The notes beneath the pieces are model-generated. The model had not been told where the DNA came from. It searched no databases and was given only the letters and a program-made list of their open reading frames with translations. Of a stretch of 64,000 nt of DNA, positions 10,620-21,195 are shown piece after piece. The stretch comes from Methanobacterium_B sp963825335 (GTDB taxonomy: Archaea; Methanobacteriota; Methanobacteria; Methanobacteriales; Methanobacteriaceae), in assembly GCA_963825335.1 (NCBI GenBank), contig CAWGSP010000002.1, positions 186,001-250,000 on the forward strand. The letters run 5' to 3'. Numbering within the stretch: the first letter of the stretch is position 1; each line of letters opens with the position of its first letter. Position numbers and translations under genes: made by a program.

Positions 10620-11145
10620 AATAACCCTCCTTAATCAATATAATAAGTAATCTCACTGTCAATCAAAATAACTTCTAATATTTTACTAGAATATCAATAT
10701 TTTTACTTTCAGAATGAATATGGAAATTTGTACAGTTTTCACTTATTAATATTTCCAATTTTTTTTTTACGGAGTTGAGATTATAAAAGTAAACAATAAC
10801 AACTTCAAATAAGGACGATATGTGCCTAGAGTGATTTTGATGTTAAGATAAACATGGGTCAAGGGGAATGTTTGGGTTGATACCAACATGGATAACGATT
10901 TGACACCACAATTCATGATAATTAGATTAAAAAAACCTGAAATGAAAAACATAAGGATGCTCAATCTAAAAATGATCTTAAAATTAAACGCACAAAATAA
11001 TATATACCTGAATACAAAATATTCCCTTATATTATCTATTCTTTGATTAATATTCATTATTCAAATGATTAGTTCGTAAAAATTGTTTTTTGAACTTAAT
11101 TTTTTGAATTTGCAAATAATTTCTATTGACTTGGATGAGAACCCC
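10620..11145. other. Intergenic region with possible ORF remnant
   Basis: No well-supported gene. On the plus strand a stop-free stretch at about 10855-11045 reads WVKGNVWVDTNMDNDLTPQF but has no start or ribosome-binding site. A 96-codon frame on the minus strand over the same bases also lacks a ribosome-binding site. Either may be a decayed gene or chance. Confidence 0.35.
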
Positions 11146-12414
11146 ATGAACCAGTTTAAAAACTACTACAGCAGAATAGTCGAACACAAAAATGATCCCC
11201 TGTTTAAAAATTCCTACTACCTCATAGGAAATACACTCCTAACAGCCATGGTTGGTTTCATATTCTGGATAGTAGCTGCAAGACTGTACACACCAGAAAT
11301 GATAGGAATAAGTTCGGCCATTATCTCGGCAATGAGTTTGATCACCATATTTTCCCTCCTAGGACTCGATATCAGTATTATACGATACCTCCCAGAACAG
11401 AATGACAAAACTGGACTTATTAACACTTCTTTCACATTAATTTCCATTGTCAGTGTGGTTTTATCAATTGTTTTCCTGGTAGGACTTAATATCTGGTCAC
11501 CGGGCCTCGTGATACTGAAACAGAACCTGGAATATGCACTGATATTCATAGTCTTCACAACATTCTTCTCACTATTCACACTGCAGTTGAGTGTTTTCAT
11601 TGGATTTAGGAATGTGAGATATTCCTTCTTCCAGTCTTTTTTAAATATTGTGAAGCTGGTTATCCTTCCATTACTTGTATTTGCAGGAGCCTACGGAATC
11701 TTTATTTCATTCAGTTTCTTTTATGTGATTGCATTTCTCCTAGGTATATTTTTCATAAGCAGATTTTACAGTGGATATAAATTCTTCCCAGTCATTAAGA
11801 AGCATGTTTTAAACAACATGATACATTATTCATTTGAGAACTACATCGCCAACATCTTCTACAGTGTGCCAAATTTTCTGCTGCCCTTGATCGTGCTGAA
11901 CGTACTTGGGCCGGTGATGAACGCCTATTTCTACATATCCTGGACATTTTCAACCATATTACTCACAGTACCCTTTGCTGTTTCAAGATCTCTGTTGGCG
12001 GAAGGATCTTCTGAACCCAACAAAACAAGGGATAATCTGCTTAAAACCATGAAGTTCAGTTTTATTTTTCTTTTAATTGCCAACACACTCATCATAGTCT
12101 TTGGAAGGTTCGTGCTTTCATTATTTGGATCTGAGTATGCATCAAACGCCTACCTGGTTCTGATACTGTTCTCATTATCCAGCTTCCCCTTTGCTGTTGT
12201 GCTGATATTCACATCGTTAAAAAGGATAAAAAAAGAAATAATACCAGTCATAACCGTGAACATGCTGGTTGCTGTATTAACAGTTGTGTGCGGGTTCGTG
12301 TTGATGCAGCATCTTAAACTCATTGGTATGGGTTATGCATGGCTTGCTGCTAATATATTAACTGCACTGTATGTGCTGATAAGATACAGGAAAGAGATGT
12401 TTACAAGTGTTTAG
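11146..12414 (+). CDS. Polysaccharide flippase, Wzx/MATE-like membrane protein
   Basis: The 422-residue protein is almost entirely hydrophobic, with about 12 predicted membrane segments beginning with NSYYLIGNTLLTAMVGFIFW. The pattern fits the polysaccharide-biosynthesis branch of the MOP flippase superfamily, which moves lipid-linked glycans across the membrane. I prefer the ATG at 11146 (MNQFKNYYSRI), where the family normally starts; the frame is open from 11083. It overlaps the convergent DUF2206 gene by four bases, sharing TTAG at 12411-12414. Together with the epimerases and glycosyltransferases it defines a glycan assembly locus. Confidence 0.85.
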   Translation: MNQFKNYYSRIVEHKNDPLFKNSYYLIGNTLLTAMVGFIFWIVAARLYTPEMIGISSAIISAMSLITIFSLLGLDISIIRYLPEQNDKTGLINTSFTLISIVSVVLSIVFLVGLNIWSPGLVILKQNLEYALIFIVFTTFFSLFTLQLSVFIGFRNVRYSFFQSFLNIVKLVILPLLVFAGAYGIFISFSFFYVIAFLLGIFFISRFYSGYKFFPVIKKHVLNNMIHYSFENYIANIFYSVPNFLLPLIVLNVLGPVMNAYFYISWTFSTILLTVPFAVSRSLLAEGSSEPNKTRDNLLKTMKFSFIFLLIANTLIIVFGRFVLSLFGSEYASNAYLVLILFSLSSFPFAVVLIFTSLKRIKKEIIPVITVNMLVAVLTVVCGFVLMQHLKLIGMGYAWLAANILTALYVLIRYRKEMFTSV

Positions 12415-14660
12415 AGCAACACTTGTGACCCGCCGTTGTCGTAGATCCTTGATTTTCCATTCAGTTCATTATTGTAGGATTGTAGTGGAACACTAGTGAT
12501 GCTCGCCTGACTGTTGAACGATAGCACAGTCTGGTTCACAACATTGAAGTACCTGAGATAAACATAGCCGCCAGGGGACAGCTGGTTTATGTTGTTGTTA
12601 ACAGAACTCGGCAACGGGTTGATGAGTCCGCCAATAATAACTCTGAACCTTCCCAAATAATCTGTGTTAATAGTTTTATTTTGCAGTCCATAAGTTTTCA
12701 GCCACTGCGCCCCGAATATCTCCTGTTGGTGTATGTACAGGTCGTCGAACTCCTTACCTTGGTTGTTCAGTGCTATGGATCTGTCCACATGGAAGAGCTG
12801 GTACATGGTTCCAGTTGTGCAAGTAAAGTAGGGTACCATCAAACAGAGGAGGAGTATCAAAGGAAGTTTCTTAGGCAGTTTTATATCTTTTTTGATCAAG
12901 AGCTGCCTCAAAAAGTTGACAACAAAGAAAGCACCCAAAACAAAGAACACATCTAACATGAACAGCATCTGGAAGAAAGTTCTTAAAATATTGTAGCCAG
13001 TAGAGATAAATGGGCTCAGGAAGCTGATGACCAAAATTCCCACACCTACCAAGGCCATGATGGTAAATTCTGCATCTATTTCCTTGAAGGGATTTTTTAG
13101 AAATTTTAGTGGAATTAGCTTGTAGAGCACTGTTAACAGCACACCTAAAGAGCTCAGTGCAACAATTATCCAACTCAGGGTAAGTTCAATCTTTCCGGGT
13201 GTTCCCAGGTAGTAACTTGATTGGCCTGTTGCAGCGTGTATAACACTGTTGCCTTGTTGGAATGATGACAGCACATTTGTTATATTGTATATATTGGTTA
13301 CAAAATGGTTCACAAACTGAACCATATATGTGAATGGCTGTGGACATATTATGCCGTCCCAAAGGAATATGAATGCAAATAACAGTAAAACAAGACTGAA
13401 ACTGATCATTCTACTGTTTGGATCGTATATAGGATTTTTGAACCGATCATAAAACGAACTCATGGCCATGCGGACCCATCCAGCCACACCATACTTGGGT
13501 ATAAAAATACGCATTGATCTGAAGCTGTCCAGTGAAAATGTGATGATGTAGGTTAAAAACAGGATGAAAAAGGTTATGAATCCTGTTGAGTAGTGGGAAA
13601 GCACGATCGATAACAGGAATATGATGATCAGGGCCTTCTTATAGAATCTGCTGATACTAGTGTTGAACATCACGAGTATTGTTAAACCGAAGAATATCAG
13701 TGCCACATCTATCCTGTTGTTGGTTGTGAAGAACTGGTAGAATGAAATAAAAAAGAACGACGCCAAAAAGCTGTAGTAACTGGTCAGATATTTCTTTGCA
13801 ATAGAGTACACTATCAATGGAGATACCGAGAATAACAGCGGATACAATATTCTGAACAGCGATTCGGGTGCAATGCCAGAAAGCTTTTGGTATATGACTG
13901 GTAGGATAGAGATGCTGATACATGAATCATAGGTCACATTTGTGAAGTTCATCCAGTATCCATGGCTCAAAGTCGTGGAGAACAGGTAGTACTCCCAGTC
14001 AGTATCAGCCCCGAATATTAGGTTGTTGGACCTGAGTGCATAGAGCAAGAGAAGTGCTATTCCCATGAAAAACAGTGTGTAGGGATAGACACATGACGGT
14101 ATCTTGGATCGTCTAATTGAGAGGAACAAAACATATACGGGTATTAGGAGGAGTAAAATAAGTGTTATTGTGTTGATATTCCAGTTATTTATCAACAGAG
14201 ACCCCATGATAGACATAACAGGGAAAAATAACGGTATTATATAATAACTGGCATGTTCTGATTTAATTTCAATGTCAAACACCATGCTTCTGCTCTTATT
14301 TCTCATATATGAAAAGACCAGAAGTACGGGTATTAATATATTGTACACGGCTAAAATTGTTTCAACCGACAATGGACGGGCATATCCAATGAAAAGCAGA
14401 ATTTGATTGGTCAACACACCAACAAATAGTACCGTAGCTATGCTCAGGCCTACAGAAAGAACTATCTTCTCTAAATTTCTGATATTTAGCCTGAATATGT
14501 GTGTCAGAATCAATCCCGGTAAAATTGATAGGAATAATACACCCAATATTTGTCTGACAACTCCAAGGTTAAAAATCACACCCAGATCAACAAGGATTAA
14601 AAATATTATTGATAGAAGGATAAAATTTTTGTAATGCGTGGTGTAATGATCTATTTTCAT
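12411..14660 (-). CDS. DUF2206-type multi-pass membrane protein
   Basis: The 749-residue protein has many hydrophobic segments, an extracytoplasmic loop around ADTDWEYYLFS, and a C-terminal soluble portion containing DDLYIHQQEIFGAQWL. This matches the archaeal DUF2206 family, which looks like GT-C-type integral membrane glycosyltransferases; I infer a role in glycan transfer at the outer membrane face. The ATG at 14660 is preceded by AAGGGAAG and is preferred over an upstream TTG at 14699. It heads toward, and overlaps by 4 bp, the flippase gene. Exact activity is unproven. Confidence 0.8.
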   Translation of the reverse strand: MKIDHYTTHYKNFILLSIIFLILVDLGVIFNLGVVRQILGVLFLSILPGLILTHIFRLNIRNLEKIVLSVGLSIATVLFVGVLTNQILLFIGYARPLSVETILAVYNILIPVLLVFSYMRNKSRSMVFDIEIKSEHASYYIIPLFFPVMSIMGSLLINNWNINTITLILLLLIPVYVLFLSIRRSKIPSCVYPYTLFFMGIALLLLYALRSNNLIFGADTDWEYYLFSTTLSHGYWMNFTNVTYDSCISISILPVIYQKLSGIAPESLFRILYPLLFSVSPLIVYSIAKKYLTSYYSFLASFFFISFYQFFTTNNRIDVALIFFGLTILVMFNTSISRFYKKALIIIFLLSIVLSHYSTGFITFFILFLTYIITFSLDSFRSMRIFIPKYGVAGWVRMAMSSFYDRFKNPIYDPNSRMISFSLVLLLFAFIFLWDGIICPQPFTYMVQFVNHFVTNIYNITNVLSSFQQGNSVIHAATGQSSYYLGTPGKIELTLSWIIVALSSLGVLLTVLYKLIPLKFLKNPFKEIDAEFTIMALVGVGILVISFLSPFISTGYNILRTFFQMLFMLDVFFVLGAFFVVNFLRQLLIKKDIKLPKKLPLILLLCLMVPYFTCTTGTMYQLFHVDRSIALNNQGKEFDDLYIHQQEIFGAQWLKTYGLQNKTINTDYLGRFRVIIGGLINPLPSSVNNNINQLSPGGYVYLRYFNVVNQTVLSFNSQASITSVPLQSYNNELNGKSRIYDNGGSQVLL

Positions 14661-14731
14661 TGCTATTCTTCCCTTTATTTTATGTTTATCTAGTTTCAAT
14701 TATGGTTTCTTTGATAGCCGAAGTCATATAT

Positions 14732-15859
14732 CTATATGACATTGTTCAGCGTGCTGTAAAGCTTTTTCAATCTTGATTCCATTATTTTCCAGCTGTACTT
14801 GGTATCGTATGCATTCCTGGCATTTTTCCCGAGTTTTTTTCTCAGCTCTTCATCATTTTTGAGTTTCAGTATCGCGTCTCTGATCTCTCCTCCATTATTA
14901 ACATCCACAACCAACCCACAATTTTCTTTTAAAACTTTCTTCGCTGTTGAACTGCCTTTATTGACTATTATTGGTGTTTCAGAAGCCATGGCATTGAACA
15001 GTGTACTGCCACAGATGTATTTGTTGATCTTTAGACTCGTATCCCTGAACTGAAAAAGCATATCCGCATTGCATGATAATTTAATTACCTCTTCATAAGT
15101 TATGGGTCCAATGAAAGAGATCTTATCGGGCATTTTATTTTCATAATCTTTTATTTTGTTTAAGCTTTCTTCATCACCAAAGCCTGCCATGATCAATTTT
15201 ATATGGTCTAATTCCTTCACTACCTCGAAAATCTTGTCTAAATTTAATTTTCTATCCTTGTGGTAATTTCCAGCATTAAATATTGTGAAGCATTCATTAT
15301 TTTGTTTATTGATGACTGAGGGTATTTCTGGAGGTGAATCATATATAACAGCCGTGTTATCATTTGGTATACTCCCAAATTCGGATATTTGTTCCTCATC
15401 AACTAATATTATGGCATTAAAATATTTCATTAACCATTTGTCAAAATTGATTATTCTGTTTCGTAAATTCACAGGCAAATTAAGAGAATCTTCATAGGTG
15501 TCTAATATCTCATATATCGATTTTTTTCTCTTTAATTTTGATGCTAACAGTACAGGTGGTGCGCAGTCTATGTTCATAACGTGTACCATATCCCATCTTT
15601 TAACCATGAGCCATGTGAAGATGTAAAGCCACCAGAATATCATCACAACCAGATATGGTTTACCATATGGTGCTTTAACATTCAGTAAACTCATTTCTGA
15701 GTTTGCTGGTTTTTCAAATCGGCTATCGGGATCTTTATTCCTGTTCCAGCCAAGGAAAATAAAATCATATTCATCGTCATTAGCCTCAATTTCTTTAGAA
15801 CCGCGAACATTGAGGGCTAAAGCATTGCTGTGGATAATAACGACCTTTTTATTACTCAT
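14732..15859 (-). CDS. GT4-type glycosyltransferase
   Basis: This 375-residue protein has a GT-B layout: an N-terminal acceptor domain (KVVIIHSNALALNVRGSKE) and a C-terminal nucleotide-sugar domain (FNAMASETPIIVNKGSSTAKKV, then DVNNGGEIRDAILKLKND). It probably transfers a sugar from a nucleotide donor to a lipid-linked glycan on the cytoplasmic face. The ATG at 15859 is chosen because GAGG lies 6 bases upstream; the frame reaches 15886. It is 71 bp upstream of the DUF2206 gene on the same strand, so the two may be cotranscribed. Confidence 0.82.
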   Translation of the reverse strand: MSNKKVVIIHSNALALNVRGSKEIEANDDEYDFIFLGWNRNKDPDSRFEKPANSEMSLLNVKAPYGKPYLVVMIFWWLYIFTWLMVKRWDMVHVMNIDCAPPVLLASKLKRKKSIYEILDTYEDSLNLPVNLRNRIINFDKWLMKYFNAIILVDEEQISEFGSIPNDNTAVIYDSPPEIPSVINKQNNECFTIFNAGNYHKDRKLNLDKIFEVVKELDHIKLIMAGFGDEESLNKIKDYENKMPDKISFIGPITYEEVIKLSCNADMLFQFRDTSLKINKYICGSTLFNAMASETPIIVNKGSSTAKKVLKENCGLVVDVNNGGEIRDAILKLKNDEELRKKLGKNARNAYDTKYSWKIMESRLKKLYSTLNNVI

Positions 15860-16055
15860 GATAAACCTCGGAAAAAATGTGAACATGATTATGATTCAAA
15901 ATGATTTAAAACAGCATTTTATTTCCTATTTTATTAATCACTATTTGGATACTAGAAATTTCACGAATCATATTACATCCGTGCTTAAAACATGTTTATA
16001 ATATTTATTTTTAACAATATTCCATATCGTTACTCATAATAATAATTTGACAAAT

Positions 16056-16745
16056 TTAATCCTGCGATGAATGCAAATTTTTGGCTTCTTTTTGCAATAA
16101 GAAGCATGATAAGTTAGATTCGTGCGATGTGTATTTCTGATTTTCAGCTTTTGATCGCTCTGTTTTCTCCCAGTTTTTTGATTTTACGGGCACATAGTAT
16201 TCTTCTTTCAATATTTTAAATCCTGTAAATAGGTTCATTAAGGCTTCGTGGTTGTAAACCCTTTCTGATGATTTTTTCCATTTAATAATTTTAAATTCAT
16301 CTGAAAATGGTGTGGTAACAATTAATTTGCCCCCAACTTTCAAGAGTTCTCGAAACTTGTTCATGGCATCCATATCGCCTTGTTTGTGTCTTGGGTCACT
16401 GTAGGCCTTTAGACCTATGTGCTCGATTGTTGATATGCATGTGATCACATCGTAGCTATCTTTCTCAAGATCGCAGTCCACGATGTCTGCTTGAAAGGAT
16501 CTTAGGTTTGGGTGGTGTTCTTGATATTGTCTTGTATCAATTGAATGAACAGTGTGGTCCATCTTTGCAAGTTGCAGTGGAAATAGTGAACCCGTAGATC
16601 CTACATCAAGTATGATACAATGCTCCGTTGGGATGTTTGAAAAGGCAAATTTGTACTCGGTGCACCGTGTTGTTGAATAACCAAGTTTATGATAGGATTT
16701 AATTCCAAAATCCTGTATTCTGGCAAAAACTTTTTCTTTCAACAT
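16056..16745 (-). CDS. Class I SAM-dependent methyltransferase
   Basis: The 229-residue protein has the SAM-binding motif I CIILDVGSTGSLFPLQL, the acidic ribose-binding end of strand 2 (HSIDTR), and motif IV-like DVITCISTIEHIG. It is followed on the same strand by the GT4 gene and preceded, 25 bp away, by another glycosyltransferase. A role in methylating a sugar or lipid-linked glycan intermediate is inferred from this context. No strong ribosome-binding site is seen; short spacing suggests coupling to the upstream gene. Confidence 0.8.
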   Translation of the reverse strand: MLKEKVFARIQDFGIKSYHKLGYSTTRCTEYKFAFSNIPTEHCIILDVGSTGSLFPLQLAKMDHTVHSIDTRQYQEHHPNLRSFQADIVDCDLEKDSYDVITCISTIEHIGLKAYSDPRHKQGDMDAMNKFRELLKVGGKLIVTTPFSDEFKIIKWKKSSERVYNHEALMNLFTGFKILKEEYYVPVKSKNWEKTERSKAENQKYTSHESNLSCFLLQKEAKNLHSSQD

Positions 16746-16770
16746 ATTTTACACTTTAATATTAAACTCG

Positions 16771-18033
16771 TTATTTTGAAGATTTGATTTCGAGTTCTTT
16801 GAATGGAATATTATTCTTTGTTCCGATGACATTAGCACTTTTATTTAACATTACTTGTTGAACAATACTCTTGAAATCTTCCACAACAGTGTTCCAATCA
16901 TTTTTTAAAACGAAGTTTCTGGATTTCAGCCCTAAATTTATGAGGTCATGATTTTCAATTATATCCAGCGCTTTATGATACACTTCTTGGGGTGTTTTAA
17001 CATAAAAAACACCGTTATTTTCTCCAAATTCCTTTTGAACTCCTGGAAGTTCGGTTGCTATTACTGGTTTGGACATGGACATGTACTCGTACATCTTAAT
17101 GGGTACGATGTCGTTCATTATATCGTTGTTGAAGGAGGGTAAGATACATATGTCAGATGCTGCAATGAATTCTGGTATTGACTGGTAAGGCTGTTTACCC
17201 GTCATGAAAACATAATCTTCCATACCATGATCCGTTATTAATTGTTTCAGATCATGATAAGCATCGCCTTCGCCTACTATGAGTAATTTAATATTTTTTA
17301 CTGTTTCCCTGTTTTTGCAGATCTCCATTGCAGTTTCTTCTAGTCCTGAAAACTTGTAAAGCCATCCAACAAACAGTATGAGTACATCGTCTTCTTCTAT
17401 GTTGAATTTTTCTCTTAAATTTTCACCAGAAGTCTTAATGTTGAAGAAATCAAAATCCAACCCTGCCTTTTCCACATGGGTTTTTTCTGGGTCTGATCCA
17501 AGATTCAAAACATAATCTTTTAACATATCGTTTATTACAACCACAGCATCAGAATCTTTCAAAACGCGCTTTTCTATCATTTTTCCAATTGGTTGGTAAA
17601 ATTTAAGCGGGATCTGAGCATGGTAAACATCTGTCCAGTAGTAGATGAAAGGCACATCAAACTTCTTTGCAAGCCTGGATCCTATGTAGGGTGTTAAAAC
17701 TTGGAAACCCACAACAACATCAGGTTTGAATTCTTGGAGCTGTTTTTTGATCTCTGCTCTTCTGGTGAAAACCAGGGAAGCATAATCAAATGATGGTACC
17801 TTTATAATTGGTGGCCTTACAACCGTTATATTAGCACCACTATAAACTCTGGAAACATTTTCAAAGGTTTGATGGTCTGAGATCAACTCCCTTTTTTCGC
17901 CGGCATTCCAAACTACCTCAAAATCTATGACCCTGATCTCATGCCCGTCTAATGAAAGTTTTTCCATTAGATGGTGTTGCTGCAGCGGACCTTTAACAAA
18001 CCAATCTGTTTCCTGGATAAGCAATATCTTCAT
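16771..18033 (-). CDS. GT4-type glycosyltransferase
   Basis: This 420-residue GT-B enzyme starts MKILLIQETDWFVKGPLQQHHLMEKL. It has the linker ILFVGWLYKFSGLEETAMEI typical of GT4, and the donor-binding C-terminal segment IKMYEYMSMSKPVIATELPGVQKEF with the conserved Glu. It is the first gene of the minus-strand glycan run (GT4, methyltransferase, GT4, DUF2206). A long 866-bp intergenic region upstream separates it from the adhesin cluster. Sugar donor and acceptor are unknown. Confidence 0.87.
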   Translation of the reverse strand: MKILLIQETDWFVKGPLQQHHLMEKLSLDGHEIRVIDFEVVWNAGEKRELISDHQTFENVSRVYSGANITVVRPPIIKVPSFDYASLVFTRRAEIKKQLQEFKPDVVVGFQVLTPYIGSRLAKKFDVPFIYYWTDVYHAQIPLKFYQPIGKMIEKRVLKDSDAVVVINDMLKDYVLNLGSDPEKTHVEKAGLDFDFFNIKTSGENLREKFNIEEDDVLILFVGWLYKFSGLEETAMEICKNRETVKNIKLLIVGEGDAYHDLKQLITDHGMEDYVFMTGKQPYQSIPEFIAASDICILPSFNNDIMNDIVPIKMYEYMSMSKPVIATELPGVQKEFGENNGVFYVKTPQEVYHKALDIIENHDLINLGLKSRNFVLKNDWNTVVEDFKSIVQQVMLNKSANVIGTKNNIPFKELEIKSSK

Positions 18034-18899
18034 TTTTTTTCAACCGTTTATAAGTTATACATGGTATATCGTCTTGTTCTCTTAATTAGCAAATTATTAT
18101 AGATTTAATTGTTCTTGTTTTAGTGAATTTACGAAAATAAAAAGAGCATTTACTTCCTATTTTTTTATTCAACATCCAATAATGCTAAAAAATTTATTTG
18201 TTAAACTAAGTTATCGAAATGAACTTATAAGCCTTTCGATGAGATCATATATTTAATAAGAAATAACTTAAAAAAAAAATTGGCATTAACCAACAAAATA
18301 AACACATCAATAGCTATTGTTTCCACGACCATAAACACATATCGTATTAGTTATAACCGAGGCAATGAATGAGTCATTTTTTTAAATAGTGCTGAAATAT
18401 CAATGTTTGTATTCAACTTCTAACGAGTAAACATATTTTTTGGATAATATCAAATTTTGGGGTTTCTTAACTCTTTTAATAGTTAGGATTTTTGAATGAT
18501 AAATATCTGCATACTAAAGTTGGTACTGCTTAATTCTTAAAATAGACTCTAAAATTCCCTAAATTTAATATACCATTATATAACAGTTCAAATAGTTTTG
18601 CAAGTTAACTTGGATGATGATCAATTTATCATATCAATCATATCTTCTATTAATTATCTATATTTATAAGTGCATTTAGATTGTCAGTCACCAAATAACT
18701 AACCATACACTATTATATTTTTGCAATACCGAAGTCTTTGTGTAATTGACTCTACAGATGGTTAAGAGAAATTCTAACTGTTGTAAGTACATAACCTTGA
18801 TTAGGGATAATTCGATAGGTATTTATGTTTACATCGCAAAGTTCAATCATATAATAATTTGGAGATCCTACAAATCCAAATCAAAGGAGCATGACGGGC
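18034..18899. other. Long AT-rich divergent intergenic region
   Basis: About 866 bp between a minus-strand glycosyltransferase and a plus-strand adhesin gene. I see no ORF, tRNA or repeat array. The only clear element is the adhesin-type promoter at 18813-18838. A hypothetical small RNA cannot be excluded. Confidence 0.5.
18813..18838 (+). promoter_or_regulatory. Adhesin-type promoter with CGAT/ATCG half-sites around TATA
   Basis: CGATAGGTATTTATG is followed 7 bases later by ATCGCA. The TATTTAT core is a TATA box, with CGAT and ATCG forming inverted half-sites on either side. The same arrangement occurs at 21131 and 24435. Confidence 0.65.
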
Positions 18900-20997
18900 A
18901 TGAAAATATCTAAAAATAAAATTAAATTGTTAACATTTCCAATTATCATGGGAATCCTTTTGATTTTTTCTGCGGGGGCCAGCACTGCAACTACACCATC
19001 CCATATCTATGTGAGTACACATGGGAACGATAGCTGGAATGGGCAATCTTCATATTGGAATGGAACCAGTGGGCCTAAAGCAACCATAAAAAGTGCATTA
19101 TCCACAGCATCATCTGGAGGAATAATATACATAGCTAACGGAACCTACAACCAGAATAATATCACCATAAACAAGAACATGACCATCATAGGTCAAAGCA
19201 GTAAGTCAACCATAATAAATGGTATGGATAAAAACACCATATTCACCATCTCGGGAGCAACAGTACTTTTAGATGATTCTTGAGCTTACAAATGGGAACT
19301 CCACATCCAATGGTGGTGCAATCTTAAACAATGGAAAATTAACCTTGGATAACTGTAACTTTGTTCACAACGTTGCAACTGATAATGGTGGTGCTGTTTA
19401 TAGTGTCAACAACACCTATTACTCAAATGCAGAGAACTGTATTTTTACGGGCAACACAGCCGGAAATGGAGGTGGTGCTGTATCAAATGGAAATATTCTG
19501 ACATACTGCAGTTTTATAAACAACACAGCCAGCAAAGGCGGTGCAATAAGTGATGATAATTATGATAATTTAACAGCCACCTCAAATATCTTCTTGAACA
19601 ATTCAGCATATCTTGGAGGGGCAATAACAAATGATGAAGGAACAATGAACCTCAGCTACAACATGTTCTATGGCAACAAGGAGATTATTGAAATGGGCAG
19701 TGACAATATTTTTAGTGAAATGTACACTGTAAATGCTGATGATAACTGGTGGGGATCAAACAGCAACCCATCTAATACGATAGGTGGATTTAATATCGAT
19801 AACTGGATCGTCCTAACACTCAATCAATCTAATCCAACCATTGTTGGCGGGCAGAATGATAATTTAACAGCATATCTCACATACACCAACGGAATCCTAA
19901 CAGACCCAAGCCACCCTGATCTCTACTACTTAAATCCGGCAAAAGGCCACATTCTAAACGGTGTAACTCTAAACTGGACAACAAAACTTGGAAACATCAC
20001 GCCACAATCATCATTTGTTGATGGAATATCACAGGCAGTCCTGAACACAGATAACCTCTTAACCAACGGTGAGTCCACAATCACTGCAGTACTTGAAAAC
20101 CAAAGTTTGAGTACTACTGCAACAGTAACTAGTGTTCCATTAAAGGTTACAGCAATTTATCCAAGTAACAATTTACACACCAACAACACGAGTACGGTAA
20201 TCAACATCACATTCAACGAGAACATACTAAAAGGAAGCACTTTCAATGATATCACGGTAAAAGGACCTCCAGGTAACATTCCAATTAACAAATCAATCAC
20301 AGGAAGGATACTAACCATTTCTTCAACTCAGAAGTACGCAAATGGCAGTTATACCATTCAAATACCAGAAACAGCAGTAACAGATCTTGCAGGAGATGGA
20401 TTGTTAGCAGGATACAATTCAAGCTTCACAATAGACACCATAGCACCAACAGCTAAATCTAATTTGAATGCAGGATTTTACAATACAACACAATATGTTA
20501 AGTTATCAATGAGTGAAAATGGAACCATATACTACACCACTAATGGAACAAACCCAACAACATCCAGTACAAAATACCTGTCAGCTATCACCATCACCAA
20601 AACAACTGTTCTTAAATACATGGCTGTTGATCTAGCAGGAAATAAATCTCCAGTTTACACCCAGACTTACACCATCGACAAGGTAGCACCTAAGATTACA
20701 TCGACAACACCAACAAACCTTAAAACAGGAGTCTCAAAAACAACACCAATAACAATTAAATTCAGTGAAAATATTCTAGCAGGAGTTAATTACTCCAAGA
20801 TATACGTTAAAAATTTGAACACCGGCAAAATTGTTGCAATAACCAAAACATTATCCGGAAACACATTAACAATCAAACAGATACTTAACAGAACAGCCAA
20901 CTACACATATGAGGTTTACATCCCATCCAGTGCTGTTAGAGATTATGCAGGCAACAAACTCACTGCAACGTACACCTTCGAATTCAAAACCATTTAA
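18900..20997 (+). pseudogene. Adhesin-like protein gene interrupted by a frameshift
   Basis: The first frame runs from ATG 18900 to a TGA at 19281-19283 and carries a signal peptide (ending SAGASTA) and the start of a beta-helix (ATIKSALSTASSGGIIYIANG). The second frame resumes by 19275 with LELTNGNSTSNGGAILNNGKLTL and runs to 20997. Aligned with the next adhesin (21196), the two pieces form one protein. Removing one T in GATTCTT near 19278 would restore ...LLDDLELTNG. The second part has beta-helix rungs, an Ig-like region, a chitobiase-C-like domain (YYTTNGTNPTTS) and a C-terminal SbsA-Ig-like domain (IKFSENILAG). The start at 18900 is favoured because GGAG ends 10 bases upstream; it is too close to the ATG at 18891. 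It may be a pseudogene, a phase-variable gene or a sequencing error. Confidence 0.75.
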
Positions 20998-21130
20998 AAT
21001 AAATCATTTTTCTTTTTCTACTATTTTTTGCGTTCTAACTCTACAAACCTGCACTATTCACGTATAATTGAGGGTTTAAAAATAATTTAAAACTAAAAAA
21101 ATGTCAAGAAATTATTTTTGAAAACGATTT

Positions 21131-21158
21131 CGATAGGTATAAATATCTACATCGCAAA
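21131..21158 (+). promoter_or_regulatory. Adhesin-type promoter with CGAT/ATCG half-sites around TATA
   Basis: CGATAGGTATAAATATC is followed by TACATCGCAAA. It is the clearest copy of the shared motif, 65 bp before the GTG start of the 1014-aa adhesin gene. Confidence 0.7.
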
Positions 21159-21195
21159 TTTTAGATTATTAAATCTTATATAGGGGTAAAAAAAA

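Noticed and set aside
10767..11057. 96-codon minus-strand frame
   Set aside because: No ribosome-binding site, low-complexity hydrophobic composition, and it overlaps another stop-free stretch on the plus strand; not supported as a gene.
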